From positions 1 to 50,585 of the forward strand of contig CAZIEW010000035.1 of NCBI GenBank assembly GCA_964538515.1: a stretch of DNA of 50,585 nucleotides, read 5' to 3'. Of the stretch, positions 1 through 7,866 are shown piece after piece (the stretch's first letter is position 1; every line of letters starts with the position of its first letter). A program made the translations under genes and the position numbers. Origin of the DNA: CALBZH01 sp964538515. Its GTDB lineage: Bacteria > Desulfobacterota > Syntrophobacteria > Syntrophobacterales > Syntrophobacteraceae. The notes beneath the pieces were generated by a model. That model was given only the letters and a program-made list of their open reading frames with translations. It was not told the origin of the DNA and searched no databases.

Positions 1-87
1 GTTGACCGAAGGTTCTCGCCGCTGACTTGCTCGATCGCTTATACCGCAATATGCGACGAGCGGTCTCGAAATGTGAAGGGGGAGGAA

Positions 88-1809
88 TCAAACGAGGGAA
101 AGAGCAGTGGTCTCATCTTCGGCCACGGTGACGCGGTCGATCTCCTCAATGGTGGTCAGACCGCGAAGCACTTTCTTGATGCCGTCATAGCGCATGGTGT
201 GGAAAGACGTTTTCTTGGCGCATCGGTAGATGTCGACGACGGAGGCGTCCTTGGCGAGCAGCATGCGCATTTCGTCGTTTACGAGAATGATCTCATGAAT
301 GGCCATGCGCCCGGAATAACCGGTGTGGTTGCACTGGGGGCAGCCGGCTCCCCGATAGAACGATACCTTGGACCCATCCCAGGCGAAGATTCGTTTCAGG
401 ACATCGGCAGGGGCCGCGTATTTTTCGCGGCAGTGGTCGCAGATCTTGCGCACCAGCCGCTGTGCCATGACGCCCACGATGGAGGGTGCCACGATGAAGG
501 AAGGCACTCCCATGTCCGTCAGACGGGTGACAGCCTGGACGGCGTTGTTGGTGTGCATCGTGGCGAGAACGAGATGGCCCGTCAGGGCGGCACGGCAGGC
601 GATCTCGGCTGTTTCGAGGTCGCGCACTTCGCCGACGAGGATCACGTCGGGGTCCTGGCGCAGAAAGGCTTTGAGGGCGTTTGGAAATCCGAGGTCAGCC
701 GCCGGGTTGGTCTGGACTTGGTTGACCCCCGGAAGCCGGTATTCGACGGGGTCTTCAATGGTCGTGATGTTGACATCGGGTCGGTTGAGGTGCTTGAGCA
801 TGGAAAAGAGCGTCGTCGTCTTGCCCGATCCCGTCGGGCCGGTGACGAAGAAGATCCCGTAAGGCAGCTCGGCAGCACGTCGGATCGCGTCTAGATTGCC
901 CTTGGAAAGGCTGAGCTCGGTCAGCCCGGGCACATCTCCAAGCTCGGTCTGGCTCAGCACGCGCAGGACGACCTTCTCGCCGTAGAGGGTCGGAATGCTG
1001 GAGAACCGGAAGTCGATGGTTCGATTGGGAAGCTGGAGACTGATCCGCCCATCCTGAGGCTTGCGCTTCTCGGTGATGTTCAAATCCGCAAGGATCTTGA
1101 GACGGGAGACCACGGGCGGCAGCAGGGAATTCTCGAGGGAGCTCTTGTCCTGCAGGATCCCGTCGGTGCGGAATCGGATCCGCACCTTGTCCTGACCGGG
1201 CTCGATGTGAATGTCGCTTGCCCCTTCGCGAACCCCGAGCAGCAGAAGGCCCTGCACAAATTCAACGACGGCCTGGGTCCCGGCGATCTTCTGGAGCTCA
1301 TCGCGGGTCAGCTCGCTGATGTCCTCGATCACGACCGAGTCCGTGACGATCTTGCTGGAGAGCGCGCGGAGCTGGTCTTCGGACTTGTATTCGATTTCAA
1401 TGGCCGCTTCGATGTCATCGGGAAAGGAAAAGACCGGGCTGATGGGTCTGCCGATGATCTTCGCGGCCTCATCCAGCACGTGGCGGCTGTTCGGATCGAC
1501 GGTTGCAGCCGTCACGGCCTCTCCGAACTGATAGAGCAAGATGAAGTGATTTCTTCGCGCATAGTCTTCGGGGAGCAACTGTACGATGTTGCGCTGGAAG
1601 AGCGATTTGTTGGGATCGACGTAGGCGACTCCGATCGAGTCTCCCCAAAGACGGCCGAGCTCCGTTTTCCGGTGCGGATGCAGTCGCACCAGGTGCATCA
1701 AGACCGCGAGCGCGTTGTCGTGAAAACGGTTCAGGAGCCTTTTGGCATTTTCCGGGGTGATGAGTCCGCCCTTCGCGATCAGGTCGATGAATCGTGGGTT
1801 CTTGACCAT
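88..1809 (-). CDS. PilB/GspE-type assembly ATPase
   Basis: Hexameric cytoplasmic ATPase of the type II secretion / type IV pilus family that powers assembly of a pilus or pseudopilus (family knowledge). The 573-residue product has an N-terminal MshEN/GspE-N-like region (about 1-140) and a complete motor: Walker A GPTGSGKT at 324-331, Asp box TIEDPVEYR at about 350-358, Walker B DPDVILVGE at 386-394, an intact His box ATMHTNN at about 416-422, and a zinc-binding Cys pair set (C457, C460, C490, C493), typical of PilB/GspE and absent from PilT. It is the last gene of a minus-strand operon; its ATG lies 3 nt after the stop of the response regulator, with no strong Shine-Dalgarno, which suggests translational coupling. 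PilB versus GspE cannot be settled because no pilin or secretin gene is nearby. Nothing recognisable was seen in bases 1-87. Confidence 0.9.
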   Translation of the reverse strand: MVKNPRFIDLIAKGGLITPENAKRLLNRFHDNALAVLMHLVRLHPHRKTELGRLWGDSIGVAYVDPNKSLFQRNIVQLLPEDYARRNHFILLYQFGEAVTAATVDPNSRHVLDEAAKIIGRPISPVFSFPDDIEAAIEIEYKSEDQLRALSSKIVTDSVVIEDISELTRDELQKIAGTQAVVEFVQGLLLLGVREGASDIHIEPGQDKVRIRFRTDGILQDKSSLENSLLPPVVSRLKILADLNITEKRKPQDGRISLQLPNRTIDFRFSSIPTLYGEKVVLRVLSQTELGDVPGLTELSLSKGNLDAIRRAAELPYGIFFVTGPTGSGKTTTLFSMLKHLNRPDVNITTIEDPVEYRLPGVNQVQTNPAADLGFPNALKAFLRQDPDVILVGEVRDLETAEIACRAALTGHLVLATMHTNNAVQAVTRLTDMGVPSFIVAPSIVGVMAQRLVRKICDHCREKYAAPADVLKRIFAWDGSKVSFYRGAGCPQCNHTGYSGRMAIHEIILVNDEMRMLLAKDASVVDIYRCAKKTSFHTMRYDGIKKVLRGLTTIEEIDRVTVAEDETTALSLV

Positions 1810-1812
1810 GGA

Positions 1813-2220
1813 TTATGCCGCCGCATCTTTGCGGTTTTGGATCCTCTCGGCCCAGGTGTCGCGGATCAGCGTTTTGATCTCTGAAACCGGGGTGTCTTTG
1901 CGGATATAGTTGGCCGCGCCCATGGCGATGCACCGCTCGATGCTCTCCATGTCCGTAACCGAGGTCAACATGATGATGAAGGCATCGGGAAAGTCCGCCA
2001 AGATCTCCTCCAGGACCTCATCCCCTGTCTTGACCGGCATGTTGACGTCGAGCAGCAGCAGGTTCGGACGATGCTGCTTGAAGAGGGGCAGAACCTCCGC
2101 GCCGCTTCGAGCCTCGGCGATCACGTCGCAGTTCATGGATGTCAGGATGGCCCGAAGCAGCGTTCGGCAGTGCGATTCGTCGTCTGCAACGATGACTCGT
2201 GCTCGCTTCTCTGGTGACAC
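1813..2220 (-). CDS. Single-domain response regulator (CheY-like receiver)
   Basis: A stand-alone receiver domain of 135 residues with no output domain. The acidic pair (ADDES, near 12-14), phosphoacceptor D58 (LLLLDVNMP), the switch Ser/Thr (MLTSV) and the conserved Lys (YIRKD) are all present. I chose the GTG at 2220 because it follows a good Shine-Dalgarno (GGAGG) and leaves 1 nt after the stop of the upstream kinase; a longer in-frame extension would run through the kinase gene. Being in one operon with a soluble kinase and an ODP protein, it is probably phosphorylated by that kinase. Its target is inferred to be protein-protein, possibly the pilus-type ATPases encoded on either side of the sensor genes. 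Confidence 0.88.
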   Translation of the reverse strand: MSPEKRARVIVADDESHCRTLLRAILTSMNCDVIAEARSGAEVLPLFKQHRPNLLLLDVNMPVKTGDEVLEEILADFPDAFIIMLTSVTDMESIERCIAMGAANYIRKDTPVSEIKTLIRDTWAERIQNRKDAAA

Positions 2221-2221
2221 G

Positions 2222-3094
2222 TTATTCCTCCATGGGAAGGCTGAAACTGAAAGCGGTCCCCGCTCCCAGCTCGCTTTCGATATGCAATGCACCCTTATGA
2301 GCCTCGACGATCTGCTTGGCAATGGACAGGCCAAGTCCGGTCGACTTTTCACCTCCCGTCGGGTCATTCGACAACCGTTCGAATTCGTTGAACAGGCGGC
2401 TCTGCTCCTCTTCTGGAATCCCTGGCCCCTGGTCTTGGACACGTACCACCGCCGTGCCATTGATGCGTGTGAGCAAGACGTGAACGCTCGAATCAAACGG
2501 GGAGAATTTGATGGCGTTCCCCAGAAGATTGTCGATCACCTGGGCAATCCGGTTCCGGTCGAAGGGCAGCTGAGGGATCTCGTGCAGCTCGTCTCTTAGA
2601 TCGATCCGCTTTTGCTCGGCCAGGACACGGTTCACCCGGATTCGCTCCTCGACCAGACATTGGAGGCTATCCCGCCGCATCTGCAACTGGATCTTACCGC
2701 TCTCGATGGCCGCCATGTCCAGGATGTCGTTGACGAGGTGCAGCATGCCGTCGCTTGCGCTGTGAATCGTCGTGATGAGCTCGCGCTGCATCTCCGTGAG
2801 TGGCTGGCATTCATCGGAGAGCATGATTTCGGCCAGTCCCCGGATGGACACCAGCGGGTTTCTGAGATCGTGCGCCGCAAGACCCAGGAACTTGTTTTTC
2901 AGCTGGTTGAGCGCGACGAGCTCACGCTCGAGGGCCGCATAGCGCAGGACCAGCTGCATGAGGAGCTCGTGCTTGAGCTCGTAGTCCTTTTCTTTCGCCC
3001 AGTAGTCCACCAGGCTGGTGAGGAGTCGCCTGACCTGGGACTCCTTGAGCCGCTCCGCGTTGAAGTAGGTCGCCACCAGTTCGTTGACCGTCAT
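2222..3094 (-). CDS. Soluble sensor histidine kinase
   Basis: A 290-residue cytoplasmic histidine kinase without membrane segments. A helical N-terminus of about 65 residues, which I do not recognise, leads into a HisKA dimerisation domain with phosphoacceptor H75 (LAAHDLRNP) and a HATPase domain with N box (QVIDNLLGNAIKFS), G1 box (VQDQGPGIP) and G2 box (STGLGLSIAK). The ATG at 3094 overlaps the stop of the upstream ODP gene in an ATGA arrangement and has GGAG at a suitable distance, so it is preferred over a longer frame. The lack of any input domain suggests that the signal comes from a partner, most simply the ODP protein encoded immediately before it. The receiver gene follows 1 nt after its stop. 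Confidence 0.88.
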   Translation of the reverse strand: MTVNELVATYFNAERLKESQVRRLLTSLVDYWAKEKDYELKHELLMQLVLRYAALERELVALNQLKNKFLGLAAHDLRNPLVSIRGLAEIMLSDECQPLTEMQRELITTIHSASDGMLHLVNDILDMAAIESGKIQLQMRRDSLQCLVEERIRVNRVLAEQKRIDLRDELHEIPQLPFDRNRIAQVIDNLLGNAIKFSPFDSSVHVLLTRINGTAVVRVQDQGPGIPEEEQSRLFNEFERLSNDPTGGEKSTGLGLSIAKQIVEAHKGALHIESELGAGTAFSFSLPMEE

Positions 3095-3978
3095 AGCGCT
3101 CCAAGCCGTTCGACAATGGGGGTTATGTTTCCAAGCTCCGCAAAGGGGCGGTCGCCGCTGATGCCGTCGATTCCCACGCCGCGAAGCGTCGCAAGGCACT
3201 CACAGACATGGATGACGTCCTCGGGCTCGTGGACGATGCATCCGTGCTGCGGCGCGATGATCGTGAAAGGGATGGTGGACATTTCTTCCAAAGCGAGCTT
3301 GAGCGCGCGCTCCGAGGTCATGATCTCCCGGTGGAAGCTCAGGATCCCGTCGATGGGGCACAGCCTGCGACCCGATGCACACTGCTCCATGTTGCCCGGT
3401 TGCGTGCATTTGCGGCACGCCTGGCCGAGGTGCAGAAAGAGCTCCTTGTCGGTTGCGTACCCGCTGAAGAGGTCGCTCGTGAACAGGATTCCCGTCTTTT
3501 CGTCGAACGTGATGAAGCTGCCGGCCGTGTGGGCGTAGGGGGTCTTGATGAATCTCAGGGTTCTTCCGGACGAAAAGCGAAAGGTGAAGTCGACGTCCTG
3601 GAGAGACAGGAACGAAGCGCTCACCGAGTAGTGCTGGATGAACATGTGATTGGCTTTGTCCGAGATGACCTTGAGGTCCCTCCGGTCGATGATGCTTTCC
3701 AGGTGCGGCATGCTGCCGCACAGCCTCGGATCGTAGTTCTGGTAAATGAGGGCTACGATGGAGGACGGCGGGATACCGGTTTGAAGGATCTTCATCATCA
3801 CGGTTGGGAAAGCGCTTCGACTGCCCCCGTCGAGGACCACCGCTTCGGATCCGTCCACAATGAGGTAGGGATTCGTGGGTGCTTCCGTTTGAGCGTCGTG
3901 AAAACCGACCCAGTAGACTTCTTCGGCGAGCTTGACGGGCCGGCTGTAGTCCAGGTTGATGTGCGTGATCAGCGGCAT
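3091..3978 (-). CDS. ODP-type metallo-beta-lactamase-fold sensor-like protein
   Basis: A 295-residue protein with the metallo-beta-lactamase fold of the ODP family (the diiron module of A-type flavoproteins such as FprA), without the flavodoxin domain. Landmarks are NPYLIVDG at about 36-43, a strand ending VVLDGGS, the region YQNYDPRLCGSMP (79-91), PYAHTAGS with H150, LFTSDLFSG with D169 and APQHG with H245. Four cysteines lie at about 188-207. The usual first ligand cluster H-x-E-x-D-H reads N81-Y-D83-P-R85-L86, so several iron ligands are replaced. The ATG at 3978 has GAGGTG upstream and lies 22 nt after the PilT-like gene; a longer frame overlaps that gene. Family members bind O2 or NO at a diiron site or act as sensors. 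The genetic fusion to a kinase operon supports a sensory role here, but the metal site may be altered. Confidence 0.82.
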   Translation of the reverse strand: MPLITHINLDYSRPVKLAEEVYWVGFHDAQTEAPTNPYLIVDGSEAVVLDGGSRSAFPTVMMKILQTGIPPSSIVALIYQNYDPRLCGSMPHLESIIDRRDLKVISDKANHMFIQHYSVSASFLSLQDVDFTFRFSSGRTLRFIKTPYAHTAGSFITFDEKTGILFTSDLFSGYATDKELFLHLGQACRKCTQPGNMEQCASGRRLCPIDGILSFHREIMTSERALKLALEEMSTIPFTIIAPQHGCIVHEPEDVIHVCECLATLRGVGIDGISGDRPFAELGNITPIVERLGAL

Positions 3979-4000
3979 GGGTTGCTGCACCTCAAAACCG

Positions 4001-5686
4001 TCAGTAAGACGGGTGAATGTCCGCGCCAAGGACGAAGCCGGGGTTTTCCGCCAGCAGAGCGCCGTCCTGCACGGCGATCCTCCCCTCGTGGAGCAATGTT
4101 TTCAGGCAAAGATCCATGGGTACGAAATCCTCTTCTCCCTGGTGCAGTTGCGTTCTGAGAAGGGAAAGCTGGCCCTCCCGCAGAAGCTCTTTGATTCGGG
4201 GGCTGCCAAACAGGGTTTCGTGCAAGACGATCAGGGACTGCCGATCGGCGGTCGGGACAAGCCTTTGACAGAAGACAAGGAGGAGCGACTCGGCGAGCTG
4301 CTGCCGGGCGTACGCTTGCAGGTGGTAAGGGAGCTGGTGGAGCATGTGGTCGATGGCGTTGGTTGCATTGAAGGCTGACAGGGTGCACAAGACCAGATGG
4401 CCTGCCGTTGCCGCGTCCAGAGCCAGCCGGAAGGTCTTGGGGTCTCGAGCCTCACCGATCACGATCACATCGGGAGCCTGGCGGCGGACGTTTTTCAAGC
4501 CGGCCCCGAACGAGACTGCGTCCTTGCCGATCTCGCGCTGGCTGATCGTGCTCATCACGGGTGTATGGACGTACTCGACGGGGTCTTCGAGTGTGATGAT
4601 GTTGCACGCCATCGTTGTGTTGATGCAGTGGATGACGGCGTTCATCGTGGTCGTCTTGCCCTGGCCGGTTGGGGACGCAAAGATCGCAAGGCCATGGGGC
4701 TTGAGAGGGACGGAGTCGAGGGAGGTGGGAACCTCGAGCTCTTTCAAGGATGGGATGGCCGAGGGAATTTTTCGGATGGTCAGGGAAACCGAGCCGTTTT
4801 GACGATAGACGTTGACGCGGAAACGCCCCAGGTCCGGGATCGTGACTGCAAAGTCGATTTCTTGACGTTGAAGGAGCTCTTCCCACTGTCGCTCATCCAT
4901 CAACCCCTTGGCACAGCGGACGCATTGGTCGGAGCTCAACGGAGGCAATTCTGTCGCTTCGAGCCCGGTGTGCGACTTGATGGCGGGGCGGACCCCGGGA
5001 GTGATCAAGGCGTCGAAGCCCGTCGATTCAAGCAGGGCGCGCAGCACGTGCCGAATCCCCGTGGGGTCGTCCGCCGCGGCGCCCGTCTCGACAAGGGCAA
5101 ATGTGTCCATGGCGTGTTTGTTCAAGGCGGCCAGCGCCCGTTCGATCTCGGTTGCGGGAAGCTCAACGGGCTCCACGCGCATGCCGGTCAGGAGCTCCAG
5201 TGCATGGATCTTCTTGTGATCACTTGCGTTCTCCATTCCGAGATAGAGGACCCTGCCTTCAACCCGCATGGGGGCAACCCGATATTTGCGGATGACCCGA
5301 GAGGGGACCACACTGTTGGGACTGGAAACGCCTTCAATTCCCACGATCGTGGGAGCCGCCGCGACATGCGATTGACTCGCCCATTCCATGGGCATCGCAG
5401 GTCCCGCCTGGCTGGGCGCGTGAACAGGAGGGGATGGATGCCGCTCGAATGATTTCGCTTGCTCGACGGAGCGTGACTTCGGCGACTCGGGAGACGACAA
5501 CGCCTCGGGGCGCGACGGGGCGGCATTGGGGGCAGGGTCCAGGTCCTTCTTCTTGGCGGCTTGGCTGCGCTCCCGGAGCATCCGCTTGATGTCTGCCTGG
5601 GAGATCTTCTTTCGCTTGGACGTACTGATCTTCTCGTCTTCGACGATTTCCTCAAGCATACTGCTGAGATCGAATGCCTCTGACAT
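4001..5686 (-). CDS. PilT-like ATPase with MshEN-like N-terminal domain
   Basis: A 561-residue secretion-superfamily ATPase. Residues 1-45 are charged, 45-110 form a Pro/Ser-rich linker, 113-196 resemble the GspE-N/MshEN domain, and about 205-550 form a PilT-type motor. Walker A is atypical (SPTGQGKT, 338-345, instead of GPTGSGKT). The Asp box (TLEDPVEYV) and Walker B (APDVIVIGEARD, about 404-415) are intact. The His box, normally TLHT in PilT/PilB, reads TLSAFNA, so the histidine is missing. No zinc Cys motif is seen. The start at 5686 has an excellent AGGAGAAG Shine-Dalgarno. It is the first gene of the operon with the ODP, kinase, regulator and PilB-like genes. Retraction-type or regulatory motor activity is inferred. 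Confidence 0.82.
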   Translation of the reverse strand: MSEAFDLSSMLEEIVEDEKISTSKRKKISQADIKRMLRERSQAAKKKDLDPAPNAAPSRPEALSSPESPKSRSVEQAKSFERHPSPPVHAPSQAGPAMPMEWASQSHVAAAPTIVGIEGVSSPNSVVPSRVIRKYRVAPMRVEGRVLYLGMENASDHKKIHALELLTGMRVEPVELPATEIERALAALNKHAMDTFALVETGAAADDPTGIRHVLRALLESTGFDALITPGVRPAIKSHTGLEATELPPLSSDQCVRCAKGLMDERQWEELLQRQEIDFAVTIPDLGRFRVNVYRQNGSVSLTIRKIPSAIPSLKELEVPTSLDSVPLKPHGLAIFASPTGQGKTTTMNAVIHCINTTMACNIITLEDPVEYVHTPVMSTISQREIGKDAVSFGAGLKNVRRQAPDVIVIGEARDPKTFRLALDAATAGHLVLCTLSAFNATNAIDHMLHQLPYHLQAYARQQLAESLLLVFCQRLVPTADRQSLIVLHETLFGSPRIKELLREGQLSLLRTQLHQGEEDFVPMDLCLKTLLHEGRIAVQDGALLAENPGFVLGADIHPSY

Positions 5687-5819
5687 CGGGCTTCTCCTGC
5701 ACTTCCTTCCAAGAGATCGGTGCGCACAACGGCGTGATTGTTGAGATGGAGGGCTGCAAAAACTGTGCGTGACTACGGAAGGGACCATGCGGCCAGGGGA
5801 CGATGCCGGACGGTAGATG

Positions 5820-5847
5820 GGAGCCCCACCGAAATCATTGGGGCTCC
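5820..5847. other. Intergenic hairpin between pgm and the pilus-type operon
   Basis: A perfect 9-bp inverted repeat (GGAGCCCCA at 5820-5828, TGGGGCTCC at 5839-5847) with a 10-nt loop lies in the 256-nt gap upstream of the PilT-like gene and downstream of pgm. No T-tract follows on either strand, so a rho-independent terminator for pgm is only possible. No other site was recognised in this gap. Confidence 0.4.
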
Positions 5848-5942
5848 TGCAAAGGCTTGAGAAAGCGCTGAGCTCGGCGGGAGGCCGACCGCTGCCACCA
5901 CGAAGAGGGCGGTAGGAACAGGGCGCCCTCTCGAAAGCTCGG

Positions 5943-7589
5943 TCATGCGGCTTCGAAGGCACGGCTGACAATGGCCTGTGCCTCTTCCTGAATTTGACGC
6001 AGGTGCTCGGTCCCTTTGAAGCTCTCGGTGTAAATCTTGTACACGTCCTCGGTTCCGGAGGGGCGGGCGGCGAACCAGCCGTTTTCCGTCACCACTTTGA
6101 GCCCACCGATGGAAGCGTTGTTGCCCGGGGCGCGGGTGAGCTTCTCCAGGATGGGCTCTCCGGCCAGCGTGCTTGCGGTGACCTGCTCGGGCGAGAGCTT
6201 CTTCAACTTCTCCTTCTGCTCGGCGGAGGCGGGAGCGTCCATCCGCTCGTAGACTGGCGTACCGAACTGCTCGGTCAGCGCTCGGTAGTGCTCCCCGGGA
6301 TCCCGACCGGTCCGGGCGGTGATTTCAGCAGCCAGAAAATCCAGGATCACGCCATCCTTATCGGTGGTCCAAACGGTTCCATCCATCCGAAGGAAGGACG
6401 CTCCGGCGCTCTCCTCGCCGCCGAAGCCGTAGGAGCCGTCCACGAGACCGTCCACGAACCATTTGAATCCCACGGGGACTTCGGCCAGTCTCCTTCCCAG
6501 ATGGCGGGCAACGCGGTCGATCATGCTGCTGCTCACCAGGGTCTTCCCGACTGCTGCATCGGCCCTCCAGCCGGGGCGGTTCGCAAAAAGATAGGCGATC
6601 GCCGTCGCCAGGTAGTGGTTTGGATTCATCAGGCCGACGCTCGGCGTCACGATTCCGTGCCGATCGCAGTCCGTATCATTACCGAAGGCGATGTCGAAGC
6701 GATCCTTGAGGCTGATGAGGCTCGCCATCGCATAAGGAGATGAGCAATCCATCCGGATCTTGCCGTCTTTGTCAACGGTCATGAACGAGAAGGTGGGGTC
6801 GACGACGGGGTTCACGACCTCGAGCTTCAAGCCGTAGCGCTCCGCGATGGGGCCCCAGAAGTCGATGGCCGATCCGCCCATGGGATCGACTCCGATGCGG
6901 ATCCCCGAGGACCGGATGACCTCCATGTCGACGACGTGCTGGAGGTCGTCGACATACGGTTGAATGTAGTCGTAGGCGTGTGTGGTGGTTACAGACAGGG
7001 CCTGTTCATAGCGAATGCGCTTGACGGAGCGGTTCGACTCGCGCAGCAGATCGTTGGCGCGAGATTCGATCCACTGAGTGACCACGGTGTCGGCAGGACC
7101 TCCGTGGGGGGGATTGTATTTGAAACCGCCGTCTTCGGGGGGGTTGTGAGAAGGCGTGATCACAATACCGTCCGCAAGACCGGTGGAGCGCCCCTGATTG
7201 TAGGTGAGGATGGCATGGGACACCACGGGAGTTGGCGTGTAGCCGAAGCCGCGCTGGATCATGACGTCGACGCCGTTCGCGGCCAGGACCTCGAGTGCGC
7301 TCGCAAAACTCGGCTCGGACAGGGCGTGCGTGTCCATCCCGAGGAAAAGGGGGCCGCTGATCGCGTGCTTCGAGCGATAGTCGCAGATGGCCTGGGTTGT
7401 GGCGAGGATGTGGTCCTCGTTGAAGCTCGACTTGAAGGAAGACCCTCGGTGGCCGGAGGTTCCGAACGCCACGCGCTGGGCATCCTGAGACACATCCGGA
7501 TGGTGGATGTAGTAGGCGCTGATCAGCCGTGGGACGTTGACCAGAATCGATCGTGGCGCGGGTTTTCCGGCGAGGGGATGGAGGGCCAT
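5943..7589 (-). CDS. pgm: Phosphoglucomutase (alpha-D-glucose phosphate-specific)
   Basis: Interconverts glucose 1-phosphate and glucose 6-phosphate in the cytoplasm, linking glycolysis/gluconeogenesis to glycogen and envelope sugar nucleotides. The 548-residue length matches the bacterial Pgm family. Recognisable elements are the substrate loop FGTSGHRG near residue 42, the phosphoserine loop TPSHNPPEDGG with S147, the Mg-binding loop GNDTDCDRHG near 305, a sugar-specificity loop (GGEESAGAS) and the phosphate-binding loop ARPSGTED near the C-terminus. The start has GGGAG upstream. It appears monocistronic, with a palindromic repeat upstream and a hairpin downstream. Confidence 0.95.
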   Translation of the reverse strand: MALHPLAGKPAPRSILVNVPRLISAYYIHHPDVSQDAQRVAFGTSGHRGSSFKSSFNEDHILATTQAICDYRSKHAISGPLFLGMDTHALSEPSFASALEVLAANGVDVMIQRGFGYTPTPVVSHAILTYNQGRSTGLADGIVITPSHNPPEDGGFKYNPPHGGPADTVVTQWIESRANDLLRESNRSVKRIRYEQALSVTTTHAYDYIQPYVDDLQHVVDMEVIRSSGIRIGVDPMGGSAIDFWGPIAERYGLKLEVVNPVVDPTFSFMTVDKDGKIRMDCSSPYAMASLISLKDRFDIAFGNDTDCDRHGIVTPSVGLMNPNHYLATAIAYLFANRPGWRADAAVGKTLVSSSMIDRVARHLGRRLAEVPVGFKWFVDGLVDGSYGFGGEESAGASFLRMDGTVWTTDKDGVILDFLAAEITARTGRDPGEHYRALTEQFGTPVYERMDAPASAEQKEKLKKLSPEQVTASTLAGEPILEKLTRAPGNNASIGGLKVVTENGWFAARPSGTEDVYKIYTESFKGTEHLRQIQEEAQAIVSRAFEAA

Positions 7590-7639
7590 GACGAGTCTCC
7601 CTTGATGTCGGGGTGGAATGAAGCGCTCGAATACCCAAA

Positions 7640-7720
7640 CGTCATCCCGGCGGTTTTCGAGCCGGGATCCAGCAGCATTTTGGAAGAGCCATCTGGATCC
7701 CGGCCTACGTCGGGATGACG
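7640..7720. repeat. Nested palindromic intergenic repeat (REP/MITE-like)
   Basis: An 81-bp nested palindrome in the gap upstream of pgm. The outer arms are CGTCATCCCG (7640-7649) and CGGGATGACG (7711-7720); the inner arms are GCCGGGATCCAG (7661-7672) and CTGGATCCCGGC (7693-7704); the central loop is about 20 nt. Arms of this CGTCATCCCGGC type are known as dispersed intergenic elements in many proteobacterial genomes. Only one copy occurs in this window, so dispersal cannot be shown here. It could fold as a strong cruciform or RNA hairpin. Confidence 0.7.
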
Positions 7721-7866
7721 ATCACTTCGGCTGAGGCAACTGGAATGATGGCACTGTAGAGGTAGACCTCATCGCTCCCGAAAGCGGGACTTCAGGATCG
7801 ATCCGCCATTACTGCTCCGCCGTCTCCGCATCCTCGTCTCGCATCCAGGATCGAGCCGGGCGATTT

